From NCBI GenBank assembly GCA_021151685.1, contig JAGKWS010000015.1, positions 1 through 52,612 of the forward strand: DNA of 52,612 nucleotides, read 5' to 3'. The translations under genes were made by a program, and so were the position numbers. The notes beneath the pieces were generated by a model. The model saw nothing but the letters and a program-made list of their open reading frames with translations, was not told the DNA's origin and searched no databases. Source of the DNA: Chitinophagaceae bacterium (GTDB lineage: Bacteria > Bacteroidota > Bacteroidia > Chitinophagales > Chitinophagaceae). Shown here piece after piece: positions 42,368 through 51,162 of this stretch (positions within the stretch are counted from its first letter, which is position 1; each line of letters starts with the position of its first letter).

Positions 42368-43672
42368 CTACCGCTCTATCATCACCCTCACCCTTTGCAC
42401 ATCGCCCTGGGCGGTGGTCAATGTGGCTACATACAGGCCGGTGGCCAGTTGACTACAGTCTATGGTGGTGGTATTGGTATAGCCGGTGCCATGGTACACC
42501 GTGCGGCCGGTAGGCTCGTAGAGTGTAAGGGCAAATTGCTGGCCGGGATAAGAGATGGTGAGCCTGTTGGCCGCAGGGTTGGGGTATACAGCGGGCAGGG
42601 CACTTGTGGGTGTAGCCACATCGGTAGGGCATAGGTAGCCCAGACTGTCTATTTTACCCCACAGCTCATTATCGAACGGAGAAAATGCCATAGCCACCCC
42701 ATAGGCCGATTCGCCGGTTCTTATCACTACCATCTTGCGGCTCGGCACTGCATATATCTTTTGGTCGTTTTTGCCCAGCGCGCAGTACATATCGGCCGGG
42801 GCATTGGGCACCAGTGTACCCGGAAATATGAATTGACTTCCCGGCGATAGATAGTTGGTCTTGCCATTCAGCCACCATAGATAGCCATATGCCTTGTTGT
42901 AGGGTTGCGATGTATTCACCATGGCATTGAAGTAGGCAGTGTCGTGCAATACCGTATCGGCATCCCATACACCTTTGTTCAGTGCCAGCAACCCGAAGCG
43001 GGCCATGCTACGGGGCTTGCTGTAGTACACGCCATTGTACCACAGGCCGGTAATGCCTGTAGTAACACCCAGATAGTTGTTGGTAAACGTATTGATACCC
43101 AACCCACTTGCTGCGCTTATAACTGTGAGCAGTTTGCGGTAGGCACCTGTATGGTAGGCCCAGCGGGTACCTACATCGGCAAGATAGCGCAAGCAGGCAG
43201 CACTGGTATCTTCATTATCGCACGGGGCCGATACCGTATCATTCAGCCCGCTGGTCATCGTTAGCAAATTATGGAGGGTAATAGCTCGCTCTTTTGCCGT
43301 AGGTGCTATCGTCCATCCGTTACCCAGCCAGTTCGATACTGTATCTGATATCTGCAACATACCATGCTCCTGTGCAATGCCGGTAAGCGTAGCCGTCAGG
43401 CTTTTGCTGGCCGATGCCCAATAGTGGGCCGAGTCGGCTGTAAAAGTGCCAAAGTATTTTTCTATCACTATTTTGCCATCTACCAGCACTATAAACGCAT
43501 CGGTATTGCGTGCCTCCAGATAGCTACTCAGCAGGTCTATACGCTCTTTACACCAGCCTTGTGTCTCGGGTGCAAGGGTATCCCACGTGGTGCCCGTAGT
43601 GGGTGGAAAGTACAGTTGCGCCTGGCAATAATTGCTTAGTACAAGCAGGAGTATCAGTAAGTACTTTCCCAT
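42368..43672 (-). CDS. secreted beta-lactamase-fold hydrolase with T9SS type A tail
   Basis: This 434-residue protein has a signal peptide (MGKYLLILLLVLSNYCQAQ) and a serine beta-lactamase-like fold with catalytic SxxK in WASASKSLTATL. The second motif reads YHTGAY where classical members have YxN, as in some 6-aminohexanoate-dimer-hydrolase-type esterases, so an esterase or amidase role is more likely than beta-lactam cleavage. The last 75 residues form a T9SS type A tail (VYPNPAANRLTISYP ... LATGLYVATL). The frame from 43714 is longer but has no better signal. The upstream gap 43673-43948 holds no gene I can support. Confidence 0.82.
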   Translation of the reverse strand: MGKYLLILLLVLSNYCQAQLYFPPTTGTTWDTLAPETQGWCKERIDLLSSYLEARNTDAFIVLVDGKIVIEKYFGTFTADSAHYWASASKSLTATLTGIAQEHGMLQISDTVSNWLGNGWTIAPTAKERAITLHNLLTMTSGLNDTVSAPCDNEDTSAACLRYLADVGTRWAYHTGAYRKLLTVISAASGLGINTFTNNYLGVTTGITGLWYNGVYYSKPRSMARFGLLALNKGVWDADTVLHDTAYFNAMVNTSQPYNKAYGYLWWLNGKTNYLSPGSQFIFPGTLVPNAPADMYCALGKNDQKIYAVPSRKMVVIRTGESAYGVAMAFSPFDNELWGKIDSLGYLCPTDVATPTSALPAVYPNPAANRLTISYPGQQFALTLYEPTGRTVYHGTGYTNTTTIDCSQLATGLYVATLTTAQGDVQRVRVMIER

Positions 43673-43948
43673 TGTTTGTTGTTGAAAATGTCCGTTTGCA
43701 CCACAACAAATCATTGCAACTTATTGTCTGCACCTATATCTGACCAACAAATGTGCCATTGGTTTAAAGTGTTGTTAAAACAGTTCCGCAGCAATTTGCA
43801 CCCTACAGTGAAGTTGGGTTGACCACAACTATCTGTTGAAATAATACCATTCAGGTCTACAGCCCGGGTCGGCCGGAGGTTAAACTCAAAATGGGCAGCT
43901 ACAAATTCCCCTGCCTAAACTAAGGCTGAAAGAAAAACAATTCAGCTA

Positions 43949-44709
43949 CTACCAACTCACCCTATAGTACATAAGTTCGGTGGGTTTTCGGGTGGCATAG
44001 CTGTCGCGTGTTCTTTTACTCAGTTTGGCAGGTGTATAATTTTCCCTAAACAGATATTGAACCATCAACGGGTAATTGAACTTGTCGTTTACATTAATCA
44101 ATTTGTTGCCCCGGACGCTAAACACATCAAAGGTCCAGTAGTTATGCTCGTTATGCCCTTTCAAACCCATGGTAATGATCTCGAAATTCCCGTCTCCATC
44201 AAGGTCGCGTTCTGGGCGATGCTCGTCCATCATGTCGGTATAAGATATCATCATAAAGCGATGATTCGGCCGTTGAAACATGTAGATGATTTCCGTGTAC
44301 ATGGAAGCCAACCCGCAGCCGGTACCGTTCATCATCAGTTTGATATCCGGCAAGCCATCACCATTCATATCGGCCACTCTTATGGGCTTGTTTAGGTTAT
44401 GTCCTATCAACCCAATATCTGCTACAATTCTCTGTATTAGCTTCTTTCCTTTGTAAATACAAATTGTGTCTGGGGTTCCATCGTCTCGGCCCGCCAGTTT
44501 TATGGTGAGGCTCTCGGTACCCCAAAAAGCAGGTATCTTTCTGGAATAGGTAGAAACATAAACATCGTCCTTATCGAAATAAGCATGGTCTTTCCAGTTA
44601 TGGTACAGTTTGTATTCGGGGGGGGAAATTGCTCGAATGGATACTGTGCCCGCACAGGCACAGAAAAGAACATCAACAAAAACAGAATTCTAATAATGGG
44701 CATATACAT
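43949..44709 (-). pseudogene. secreted FG-GAP/VCBS-like protein split by a frameshift in a G8 tract
   Basis: A signal peptide (MYMPIIRILFLLMFFSVPVRAQ) begins at 44709, with MPII at 44703 as alternative. The frame then breaks at a run of eight G (44618-44625; C on the coding strand). Read with one extra base, it continues without a stop (PEYKLYHNWKDHAYF ... LTIKLAGRDDGTPDT) into the long frame ending at 43949. That part carries two calcium-loop motifs (DMNGDGLPD and DLDGDGNFE), typical of FG-GAP/VCBS repeats. The restored protein has about 253 residues. It may be a true pseudogene, a phase-variable gene or a sequencing error in the homopolymer. It follows the beta-propeller-like gene in the same direction. 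Confidence 0.75.
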
Positions 44710-44786
44710 AGCTTCGGCACCTTTCAAAGGCTTCGGTAAATTTACGAATTTGGAAAGGTGACAGAAAGTAGAAATACCCGCTCCAC

Positions 44787-46349
44787 TCAATGCGCCACTA
44801 CTACTCTTTCGTAATACTTCTTCCCATTTATCATTGCCAAGAGCATATACACCCCGTCCGGCAAGGAGGCCACGTTTAGCTGGTGGCTATTTTGGGGCAA
44901 GGAGGCTACCGTACGGCCACACACATCTATCAGCCTTGCTTCTGCTATATGGTCACCTTCTATTTGCACTACATAGTTAGCTGGGTTGGGTGCCACACGC
45001 ATTGGTGTCTTCTCTGCCCATGTAGCCACAGTTACCGGCATGCCATAGTCGCAGCTATCCCAGTGGGCAATAGGTGTGCCATCGGTAACCCGCACAATGG
45101 GCTCAATATTGAGTGTTGTGGGCTCAAACGCAATTGTATCGGGCGTAAACGTAAAAAATGACATATCCTTAAAGTCAAAGGAGGTAGGGGCAGTATTACA
45201 CTGGCCATAACCCATACTATCGGTGCTCACTATCATGGGCGCATGGGGTTGCATAGCCAGTGCCGCATACAGCCATTCATTGGCACTGCGTTGGTAGGGT
45301 AGGCTCAGTCCGGTATAGAAGGGCCAGTGGCCACGGTCGGTATCTACATTAAAAGCCCGCCTTATCACCCCGTTGGTGTCCGCTATCAGTACGTTATCGG
45401 CTACAGGCAGGCTCATAGAGGTATAGCTTTGCCCACCGGCCGCAATCACCATATCGCCACTGGGCATCATGGCTATATCATCGGGCCGGCAGGCCGTTTG
45501 CGAGCTCTTTTGCCATACCACATCTCCATTCATGTTCACCCGCATCAGGTAGGCGCGTTCATCATAGGTGCTGGTACGGTAGTTGCCTGCAAATATCACA
45601 TCGCCACCCGGCAGGCGCACAAGGCCACATATACGGTGGGCTCCGTATATGGGCACATACCATCGCCTGCACCATGCTACCGTATGGTCGGGGCGTATTT
45701 TGGCTACCTTGCGGCTATCATGGGTGGTGCTGCCTGTTTGCCACAGCACATAGTAGTAGTTTCCCGAGTCGTCGGCAAAAATGCGCTCTATGTAGGCGGG
45801 CCACAGATCGGTGGTGGGCCGGTCTACCCGCAACAGGTTGCCCGCAGTATCTATATCTACCACTACATTGTGCAATGCCGCCCCCGATACATAGCCGTTG
45901 AATCGTACACGCCCATTGGCACATGTTGCTTCCCCCAATTGCACAATACCCATATCGGGTGTCCATATCCGTCTTTGCCATACAATGGCACCGGCACCTG
46001 TGCGCCTTTCCAGTATTACCCCCGTATCGTCATACTCGTATTGGGTAGCCATAATGCTGCCATCGGGCAGTGCGGTTGAATAAAAGACCTTTCGCTGCCA
46101 CTGTGGTACCAGTGACGCATCGGTTTTCATTTCTATCATATAGTCAAACCCCTCGCCATCTATTATGGGTTGTCCTATCAGGTAGCGTAGCAGGTAGCCG
46201 CCATCGCCGGTAGGTTGTATGGGCGGGCACTTGCCAATATTAAGGCCAAGTGTATACATCGTATCGGCATAATAGATACGGGTAAAGGGCGTTTGGGCCA
46301 CAAGCCGCTGTGCCAGCAGCAAAACGAGTAGTAAAATAACCTTGGGCAT
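44787..46349 (-). CDS. secreted beta-propeller-like protein with T9SS type A tail
   Basis: This 520-residue protein has a signal peptide (MPKVILLLVLLLAQRLVAQ). Repeating blade-like segments follow (GDGGYLLRYLIGQ, PDGSIMATQYEYDDTG, GGDVIFAGNYRTS, SGDMVIAAGGQSY), as in proteins of the PQQ/delta-60 propeller type. The last 75 residues are a T9SS type A tail (MRVAPNPANYVVQIEG ... LPDGVYMLLAMINGKKYYERVVV). Probably a surface or secreted protein of unknown ligand. The longer frame to 46385 adds a polar stretch and is unlikely. Probably transcribed with the frameshifted gene 78 nt downstream. Confidence 0.8.
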   Translation of the reverse strand: MPKVILLLVLLLAQRLVAQTPFTRIYYADTMYTLGLNIGKCPPIQPTGDGGYLLRYLIGQPIIDGEGFDYMIEMKTDASLVPQWQRKVFYSTALPDGSIMATQYEYDDTGVILERRTGAGAIVWQRRIWTPDMGIVQLGEATCANGRVRFNGYVSGAALHNVVVDIDTAGNLLRVDRPTTDLWPAYIERIFADDSGNYYYVLWQTGSTTHDSRKVAKIRPDHTVAWCRRWYVPIYGAHRICGLVRLPGGDVIFAGNYRTSTYDERAYLMRVNMNGDVVWQKSSQTACRPDDIAMMPSGDMVIAAGGQSYTSMSLPVADNVLIADTNGVIRRAFNVDTDRGHWPFYTGLSLPYQRSANEWLYAALAMQPHAPMIVSTDSMGYGQCNTAPTSFDFKDMSFFTFTPDTIAFEPTTLNIEPIVRVTDGTPIAHWDSCDYGMPVTVATWAEKTPMRVAPNPANYVVQIEGDHIAEARLIDVCGRTVASLPQNSHQLNVASLPDGVYMLLAMINGKKYYERVVVAH

Positions 46350-46453
46350 AACAAAGTGTTTTGGTGTGTATTTATATAGACGCACAAAATGGAATAAATC
46401 TTTGGTGTATGTGTAAATATACCAAATAGAAGGAAGCCGGGAGGTATCATGCT

Positions 46454-46469
46454 ATACTGTAAACAGTAT
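46454..46469. promoter_or_regulatory. 16-bp palindrome in the divergent 46.4-46.6 kb gap
   Basis: ATACTGTAAACAGTAT is a perfect two-fold site (7-bp arms, AA centre) between the divergent propeller gene and the 46.6 kb two-gene module. It has the look of a dimeric repressor operator. No regulator is identified. The rest of 46350-46595 holds nothing I can support. Confidence 0.4.
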
Positions 46470-46595
46470 TTGCATGGTGTTCTTTTGCCAGCTACATAGG
46501 TGGCAAAACGCAATTCTTCTTTGTGTATGTCCTTATATTTTTCGTCACAAAAATCTCCAGGAATTTGATTCTACTTTTACACAAAATATACCGGT

Positions 46596-46787
46596 ATGTC
46601 TCTAACCAACAATGTGTACTGTCACTACTTTACGAAACCAACCGCATACACAACACTACAAGTATTTTGTTACGACGATTCCAATTTGACTACTGCCGAA
46701 GCCAATTCTTGCTTCAACCTTATTGGCACCTTCTTGCAACAAGCCGGTGAAATAGATGACGATTTTTTATTGTTTTGTTTGAATTAA
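46596..46787 (+). CDS. 63-residue protein, first gene of a two-gene module
   Basis: A short acidic protein (MSLTNNVYCHYFTKPTAYTT, then DDSNLTTAEANSCFNLIGTFLQQ and an EIDDDFLLFCLN end) with no signal peptide. No family is recognised. The helix around TTAEANSCFNLIGTFLQQ looks amphipathic, which would suit protein-protein contact. It ends 22 nt before the 344-residue gene and is probably co-transcribed. A partner or antitoxin role is possible but unproven. Confidence 0.5.
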   Translation: MSLTNNVYCHYFTKPTAYTTLQVFCYDDSNLTTAEANSCFNLIGTFLQQAGEIDDDFLLFCLN

Positions 46788-46809
46788 TAAGTTCTTAAAT
46801 ATAGTATAT

Positions 46810-47844
46810 ATGAAAATAGAAATTGGAGAGTCTTTGATGTACTCATGGCTACGGCATGTAAAAAAATGCCAGATTGCGCAACTAAATTGGAAAACAGCAA
46901 CTGTGGATGCTTCCCTGTTCTCAGAAGTTCAGCCCGTGTTCGATGTGTTCAGGGAAAAGTTGCAATTGCGCAGCAATTTGAAGCAGTTTCTCAGTCAGGC
47001 CGAGATTGACGTTTTGGGCATTAGCGTAAAAGAACATAGTAATGAACTATATGCGGTCGATATAGCCTTTCACGAGGCTGGGCTCGGCTATTCCGATAGC
47101 GTAGACAGAGTTGCAAAAAAGTTGTTGCGTTCAGCATTGGTACTCCACAATCAATTTGGTACCCGAAAGGGGCATATTATTTTCGCATGCCCCAAAATCA
47201 ACAGCATTACCACCACAACAGAAATTCAGAACCATCTGGCCTACATGACAGATGTATTCAGAAATGCAGGCTTTGAATTCAATTTCAATATGATATGCAA
47301 TACCGATTTTCGCGAGCAAATACTACAAGAGGTAGTAAGGAAAGCAAAAGACATTAAAGATACTTCAGACTTGTTTGTACGGTCCTTAAAGATGATAGGA
47401 ATATTTAACGGCGAAATAGGTGCCATCAATCTGGCAATGGCCGTAGATAATGAAGAGTCTTTTGATGCCGTGGCCGATGTTGATAATCCCATTATCAATC
47501 AGGAAGATGAATTAAACATGTCTTTCTCCGAATTATTGAGTCTGGATCGTTCCATCGGAAAAACTGCCCGGGCATTCTTCAATAAGATGGTACAGGAAAA
47601 CAAATTGGCCGATTTTTTTGCACGCTATGGCAATGTAAATGTACAAGGCTACCCGGTTTTGAAAGAAGTTACTAACATGAACACCATGGCGGCCAATAAC
47701 GAAGCGATGGATGCGAAAGGCCGGTCGCGCTATTATGCCAATACGCTTACAGAGAACGGACGAACGTTTTTGTTATGTAGCCAATGGTACCCCAAACATC
47801 TGGCAATATTGATTGATGCCGCCGAAAACATGAAACTGAACTAA
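46810..47844 (+). CDS. 344-residue protein with a nuclease-like N-terminal region
   Basis: Not recognised with certainty. The first 130 residues read like a PD-(D/E)XK-type core: helix with E5/E7 (EIGESLMYSWLRHV), a strand with D67 (AEIDVLGISV), a strand with D84 (YAVDIAFHEAGLGY), then a basic helix (RVAKKLLRSALVL) and strand GHIIFACPK. The middle (about 140-200) adds an alpha/beta region and the last 100 residues may bind a partner or DNA. The usual core lysine is not obvious, so it could be a degenerate nuclease. The context is a two-gene module in an accessory stretch. Restriction or defence is an inference. Confidence 0.55.
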   Translation: MKIEIGESLMYSWLRHVKKCQIAQLNWKTATVDASLFSEVQPVFDVFREKLQLRSNLKQFLSQAEIDVLGISVKEHSNELYAVDIAFHEAGLGYSDSVDRVAKKLLRSALVLHNQFGTRKGHIIFACPKINSITTTTEIQNHLAYMTDVFRNAGFEFNFNMICNTDFREQILQEVVRKAKDIKDTSDLFVRSLKMIGIFNGEIGAINLAMAVDNEESFDAVADVDNPIINQEDELNMSFSELLSLDRSIGKTARAFFNKMVQENKLADFFARYGNVNVQGYPVLKEVTNMNTMAANNEAMDAKGRSRYYANTLTENGRTFLLCSQWYPKHLAILIDAAENMKLN

Positions 47845-47880
47845 GTACCTTCGGGTATCATACATTTTCTCTTTGCTATA

Positions 47881-47906
47881 AAAAAAACATCAGTTGTAGT
47901 TTTTTT
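47881..47906 (+). terminator. AT-rich hairpin after the two-gene module
   Basis: AAAAAAAC (47881-47888) and GTTTTTTT (47099-47106 offset, i.e. 47899-47906) pair around a 10-nt loop. The 3' arm is itself a T-run. A weak but plausible terminator. Confidence 0.4.
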
Positions 47907-48063
47907 AAGGCATAAAAACCCGAATGTTATATACCACATTGTTGGGTATCATATGTCTCCACACATTACCACCGGTTCGTGTCATAGGCTCGCTATGGGT
48001 GTTATATGTGTGGGGGCATATTTCCCACCCACCTTACTACAGAAAAGCAGATATTTGCAGTAC

Positions 48064-48747
48064 ATGAACAAGCTGCTGATATTGCTGGCTATACTGACGG
48101 GCACCCATGCCTGCGCCCAGATGAAGGTAGACACTACCCGCACCAGTGTAACCGTGCGCCACGTGGTAGCTGGTGTACCCAAAACGCTGAATGTATACCG
48201 CTCCTTTGTGCCGGGGCAGGGGCTGCGCTATCTGGCTGCCTACCAGCCTACATCAGCCGAGTTTGGTACCGAGTCTGAAACAGATATGGCAAAGCTGGCC
48301 GATGAGCTACCCCACATAAAGGCCATGCTCGATGCCGCTAATGCCCGCAAACCCATCAACCTGTCGCGGTTCTCTATCAATATGGCCTATTATAGCGATG
48401 TAGCCACCAAACTGGTAGAGCTCTATGCCAACTCGCCCGTATGGAGCGAATATACAAAGGTAAATGCAGGCCGATTGAAGCGGGTAACCACCCTGTTTGA
48501 AGGCTCTGAAGTAACCGAGATTGCGTTCTCGCCCCGCATGGCCGACTCTGTATTCAAAACCAGCGACATACTGCGCGATATGAATACTTTCTTTGCCCCA
48601 TATGGCTACAAGGTTACATCGGGCGGCTTCCCCGATGAACATCAGGAGATACTGAGTACCGACAAACTATTGCTGCTACACAAAGACCCCAACCTGTTTA
48701 TACCCATACCCAATATGTACCTCACCCTTATAAAAGCAAGCAAGTAA
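48064..48747 (+). CDS. secreted hypothetical protein
   Basis: This 227-residue protein has a signal peptide (MNKLLILLAILTGTHACAQ) and a soluble alpha/beta domain (VTVRHVVAGVPKTLNVYRSF, SEFGTESETDMAKLADELPHIKAML-like, RVTTLFEGSEVTEIAFSPRM, YGYKVTSGGFPDEHQEIL). No family is recognised; it is probably periplasmic. The frame from 47953 is longer but ATG 48064 gives the signal peptide. The gene ends 3 nt before the DUF721 gene, so they are likely co-transcribed. The 219-nt gap upstream holds the hairpin at 47881-47906. Confidence 0.7.
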   Translation: MNKLLILLAILTGTHACAQMKVDTTRTSVTVRHVVAGVPKTLNVYRSFVPGQGLRYLAAYQPTSAEFGTESETDMAKLADELPHIKAMLDAANARKPINLSRFSINMAYYSDVATKLVELYANSPVWSEYTKVNAGRLKRVTTLFEGSEVTEIAFSPRMADSVFKTSDILRDMNTFFAPYGYKVTSGGFPDEHQEILSTDKLLLLHKDPNLFIPIPNMYLTLIKASK

Positions 48748-48750
48748 CCC

Positions 48751-49032
48751 ATGGCTATGTATAGTGTTGGCGATGCCATCAACGAATTTCTGGAACGGTC
48801 TCATTGGAAGCCCAAGATACTGGCCCTGCGCATGAGCGAGGAATGGGAGGCCATAACCGGCAAGGCCATAGCCAAATACACCCGGTCTGTGAAAATGGAA
48901 GGGCGTGTCTTGCACATATATACCGATATAGCCGCCCTGAAGCAGGAACTGTACTATGGCAAGGCCGAACTGATTGTTCGCATCAACGAGTACTTTAAGG
49001 AAAAGGTAGTAGACGATATAGTTATCAGATAA
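48751..49032 (+). CDS. DUF721 (DciA-like) protein
   Basis: This 93-residue protein carries the DUF721 motif: INEFLERSHWKPKI at the start, EEWEAITGKAIAKYTRSVKMEGRVLHIYTDIAALKQELYYGK in the middle, and LIVRINEYFKEKVVDDIVIR. DUF721 proteins related to DciA help load the replicative helicase in bacteria that lack DnaC. In Bacteroidota the short form may have a related nucleic-acid role. It is convergent with the VanZ gene, with 15 nt between stop codons. Confidence 0.85.
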   Translation: MAMYSVGDAINEFLERSHWKPKILALRMSEEWEAITGKAIAKYTRSVKMEGRVLHIYTDIAALKQELYYGKAELIVRINEYFKEKVVDDIVIR

Positions 49033-49047
49033 AGGGTAATATGGGCA

Positions 49048-49434
49048 TTACCGCATAAGCCGCCTGCCCAGCGCAAACAGCACTACTCCCAGCCCGCCAC
49101 CTACGGCATCGGCTATGGCATCCATTACTTCGGGGCTACGCCCCAACGAGGTGAAATAACCTTGCAAATACTCTATAAAACAGCCCAAAAACACCGACCA
49201 TAGCAGCACCAGCCAGCTATACTTTGCCGGGGCACCCGGCTTGGCAGCGCACCACGCAAAAGAGAATACGCCAAACAATACAAAGTGTGTCCATTTATCG
49301 GCAAGGGGTACATCTACCTTGGGTACCTCTTGGGCGGGCATCAGGCATAGCACAAAAATAAGCAAGGTCCATACAATAGCGATGGACCTTGCAATATGCT
49401 GATGCGGAGCATTTGGTGAAAATAACCCCTTCAT
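49048..49434 (-). CDS. VanZ-family membrane protein
   Basis: This 128-residue protein has four transmembrane helices and the VanZ signature DKWTHFVLFGVFSFAW followed by FLGCFIEYLQGYFTSLGRSPEVMDAIADAVGGGLG. VanZ is named for low-level teicoplanin resistance in enterococci, but most members, including this one, have unknown function. Here it follows gcvH with an 8-nt gap, an arrangement common in Bacteroidota. Confidence 0.88.
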   Translation of the reverse strand: MKGLFSPNAPHQHIARSIAIVWTLLIFVLCLMPAQEVPKVDVPLADKWTHFVLFGVFSFAWCAAKPGAPAKYSWLVLLWSVFLGCFIEYLQGYFTSLGRSPEVMDAIADAVGGGLGVVLFALGRRLMR

Positions 49435-49442
49435 GTACTTTA

Positions 49443-49820
49443 TTAGCCTACCAACTGTGCGTAAGCAGCAGCGTCCAGCAAACCATCAAGGTCAGCAGGG
49501 TCATTTACGGTCATTTTTACCATCCAGCCTGCGCCGTATGGGTCTTTGTTCACGTTTTCTGGTTCTGCCTCAAGGCCTGCGTTTACCTCGGTAATGGTAC
49601 CGGCTATGGGCAAGTACAGATCCGATACGGTTTTTACTGCCTCTACTGTACCAAAAATTTCATTAGCAGCAAGTGGCTTGCCCACTGCGTTGATGTCTAC
49701 AAAAACGATGTCGCCCAGCTCTTTCTGTGCGAAGTCTGTAATGCCTACTGTTGCTGTATTGCCATCGATGCTGATCCACTCATGGTCTTTCGTATAGCGT
49801 AAATGTGCCGGAAATTGCAT
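49443..49820 (-). CDS. gcvH: GcvH, glycine cleavage system H protein
   Basis: This 125-residue lipoyl carrier shuttles the aminomethyl group between the P, T and L proteins of the glycine cleavage system. The lipoylated lysine is K63 in GTVEAVKTVSDLYLP. The start MQFPAHLRYTKDHEWI and the end segment NDPADLDGLLDAAAYAQLV are typical. The other gcv genes are not in the window. Confidence 0.96.
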   Translation of the reverse strand: MQFPAHLRYTKDHEWISIDGNTATVGITDFAQKELGDIVFVDINAVGKPLAANEIFGTVEAVKTVSDLYLPIAGTITEVNAGLEAEPENVNKDPYGAGWMVKMTVNDPADLDGLLDAAAYAQLVG

Positions 49821-49886
49821 TGGTATGAGATTTTGCCATAAAAATAAGGTAAAAAATCAAAAAGCATAGGCAAAATAACATGAAGT

Positions 49887-50489
49887 TTAGTGCATTCTGT
49901 CGCCACGGGGCGGCAATTGCTGCAATATCTGCTCTTCGGTAGTCAGCCAGTACTGCCATGCGGTGCGCACTTGCGCCTCGGTAAAGTACTCGCCCGCAAG
50001 GTCTATAAACAGCCGGTAATGCCCTGCTTCCGACACCATAAATTTATAGTAGAACTTGCGCAATGCTTCTTCCTCCAACCCCTCCGACAGCAGCCTGAAA
50101 CGTTCGCAGCTACGGGCCTCTATCAGGGCGCATATCATCAGTTTGTGCAGCAGCTTTTCGTTGCCGGGCAGGTTTTTGGGCTCGTGTTGCAGCAGCAGGT
50201 TCACATAGTCGTCGCGGCGTTGGTTGCCCAGTGTGTAGCCGCGCTTCTTCATCTCGGCCAGCACCATCCTGAAGTGGCCCCACTCTTCGGTTACTATGGG
50301 GGCAAGGGCCTCTACCAGCGCATCCAGATGGGCGTAACGTTGTATCAGGCTGATGCATTGTGTAGCCGCCTTCTGCTCGCAAAATGCATGGTCGGTCAGT
50401 ACTTCTTCAAGCGATATAGATGCCAGTTCGGTCCACCGTGGGTCGGTAGCCATCTTCAGGCCCAGTATAGAATTTTCTGCGGTACTCAT
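49887..50489 (-). CDS. miaE: MiaE, tRNA-(ms2io6A37) hydroxylase
   Basis: This 200-residue ferritin-like di-iron enzyme hydroxylates the isopentenyl side chain on A37 of tRNA. The helical bundle with metal-ligand motifs is visible: CEQKAATQCISLI, EEWGHFRMVLAEMKKRGY, IEARSCERFRLLSE and SEAGHYRLFI. MiaA, which makes the substrate base, is also in the window; MiaB, which adds the ms2 group, is not, and MtaB acts on other tRNAs. The end PPRGDRMH is polar. It lies in line with gcvH and the GDSL hydrolase. Confidence 0.92.
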   Translation of the reverse strand: MSTAENSILGLKMATDPRWTELASISLEEVLTDHAFCEQKAATQCISLIQRYAHLDALVEALAPIVTEEWGHFRMVLAEMKKRGYTLGNQRRDDYVNLLLQHEPKNLPGNEKLLHKLMICALIEARSCERFRLLSEGLEEEALRKFYYKFMVSEAGHYRLFIDLAGEYFTEAQVRTAWQYWLTTEEQILQQLPPRGDRMH

Positions 50490-50517
50490 TGTTTGTGCAA
50501 CTGTAGTATTTATGTGT

Positions 50518-51120
50518 TTAGTGCCCCAGCGTGGCCTTTACCTTGGTGGCCAGTCTGCCCGCCCATATGGCATACTCATCGGCCGATGGATGCAGCCCGT
50601 CTGGTGCCAGATATTGTGGGTTGGTACCGTTCACACGGGTACTCTCGGTTATAGAGGTATAGTGGCAACCGTGGGCCAGCGTAATATCGCGGCAGGCGGC
50701 ATTGTAGGCATCTATTTCGGTGGCTATCTGCGCCCGGTCGCGGCCTTCGGCAAATGGGGTTACGCCCCAGTCTGGTATAGATAGCACAAACACCCCGTCT
50801 GCCTGTCCGCCGGCAAACTGTATGGCTTGCAGCAGCAGGGTGGTAAACTCCTCGCGGTAATTGTCTACACTGCGGCCCCGGTACTGATTGTTGACACCAA
50901 TGAGCAGCGACACAAAGGAATAGGTGCCGGTAATGTGGTGCTCACGTATGGCGGTCGCCAGTTCGTCGGTGGTCCACCCGGTAGTGGCTACAATAACCGG
51001 GGGTGTTACGGCCATGCCCATAGCAGCCAGTAGCTGCACGGTTTGGTGCGGAAAATTGCCCTCGGCGGGCACCTGCTCACCAATGGTATACGAATCGCCT
51101 AATGCAAGATATGTGTGCAT
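50518..51120 (-). CDS. SGNH/GDSL hydrolase
   Basis: This 200-residue protein has no signal peptide and the four SGNH blocks: GDSYTIGE (S10), the glycine region, LIGVNNQYRG (N77) and APDGLHPSADEYAIWA (D174, H177). It resembles cytosolic esterases of the TesA/lysophospholipase-like group. The natural ester is unknown. It is separated by 28 nt from miaE and 42 nt from the next upstream gene on the same strand, so it may be part of an operon. Confidence 0.88.
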   Translation of the reverse strand: MHTYLALGDSYTIGEQVPAEGNFPHQTVQLLAAMGMAVTPPVIVATTGWTTDELATAIREHHITGTYSFVSLLIGVNNQYRGRSVDNYREEFTTLLLQAIQFAGGQADGVFVLSIPDWGVTPFAEGRDRAQIATEIDAYNAACRDITLAHGCHYTSITESTRVNGTNPQYLAPDGLHPSADEYAIWAGRLATKVKATLGH

Positions 51121-51162
51121 ATGACTGTTGTTTAGTAGAGCGGTGGTAAGGGGTACGCTCTG

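Noticed and set aside
43949..44790. Two separate small genes (153-aa and 96-aa frames)
   Set aside because: The upstream frame loses sense after the G8 tract, and shifting by one base joins both into a single continuous protein with signal peptide and FG-GAP motifs.
45327..46079. 250-aa plus-strand frame opposite the propeller-like gene
   Set aside because: It is antisense to a gene with signal peptide and T9SS tail; the His/Tyr-rich translation is typical of a shadow.
49890..50654. 254-aa plus-strand frame over miaE and the GDSL gene
   Set aside because: It spans two convincing minus-strand genes and shows no domain of its own.
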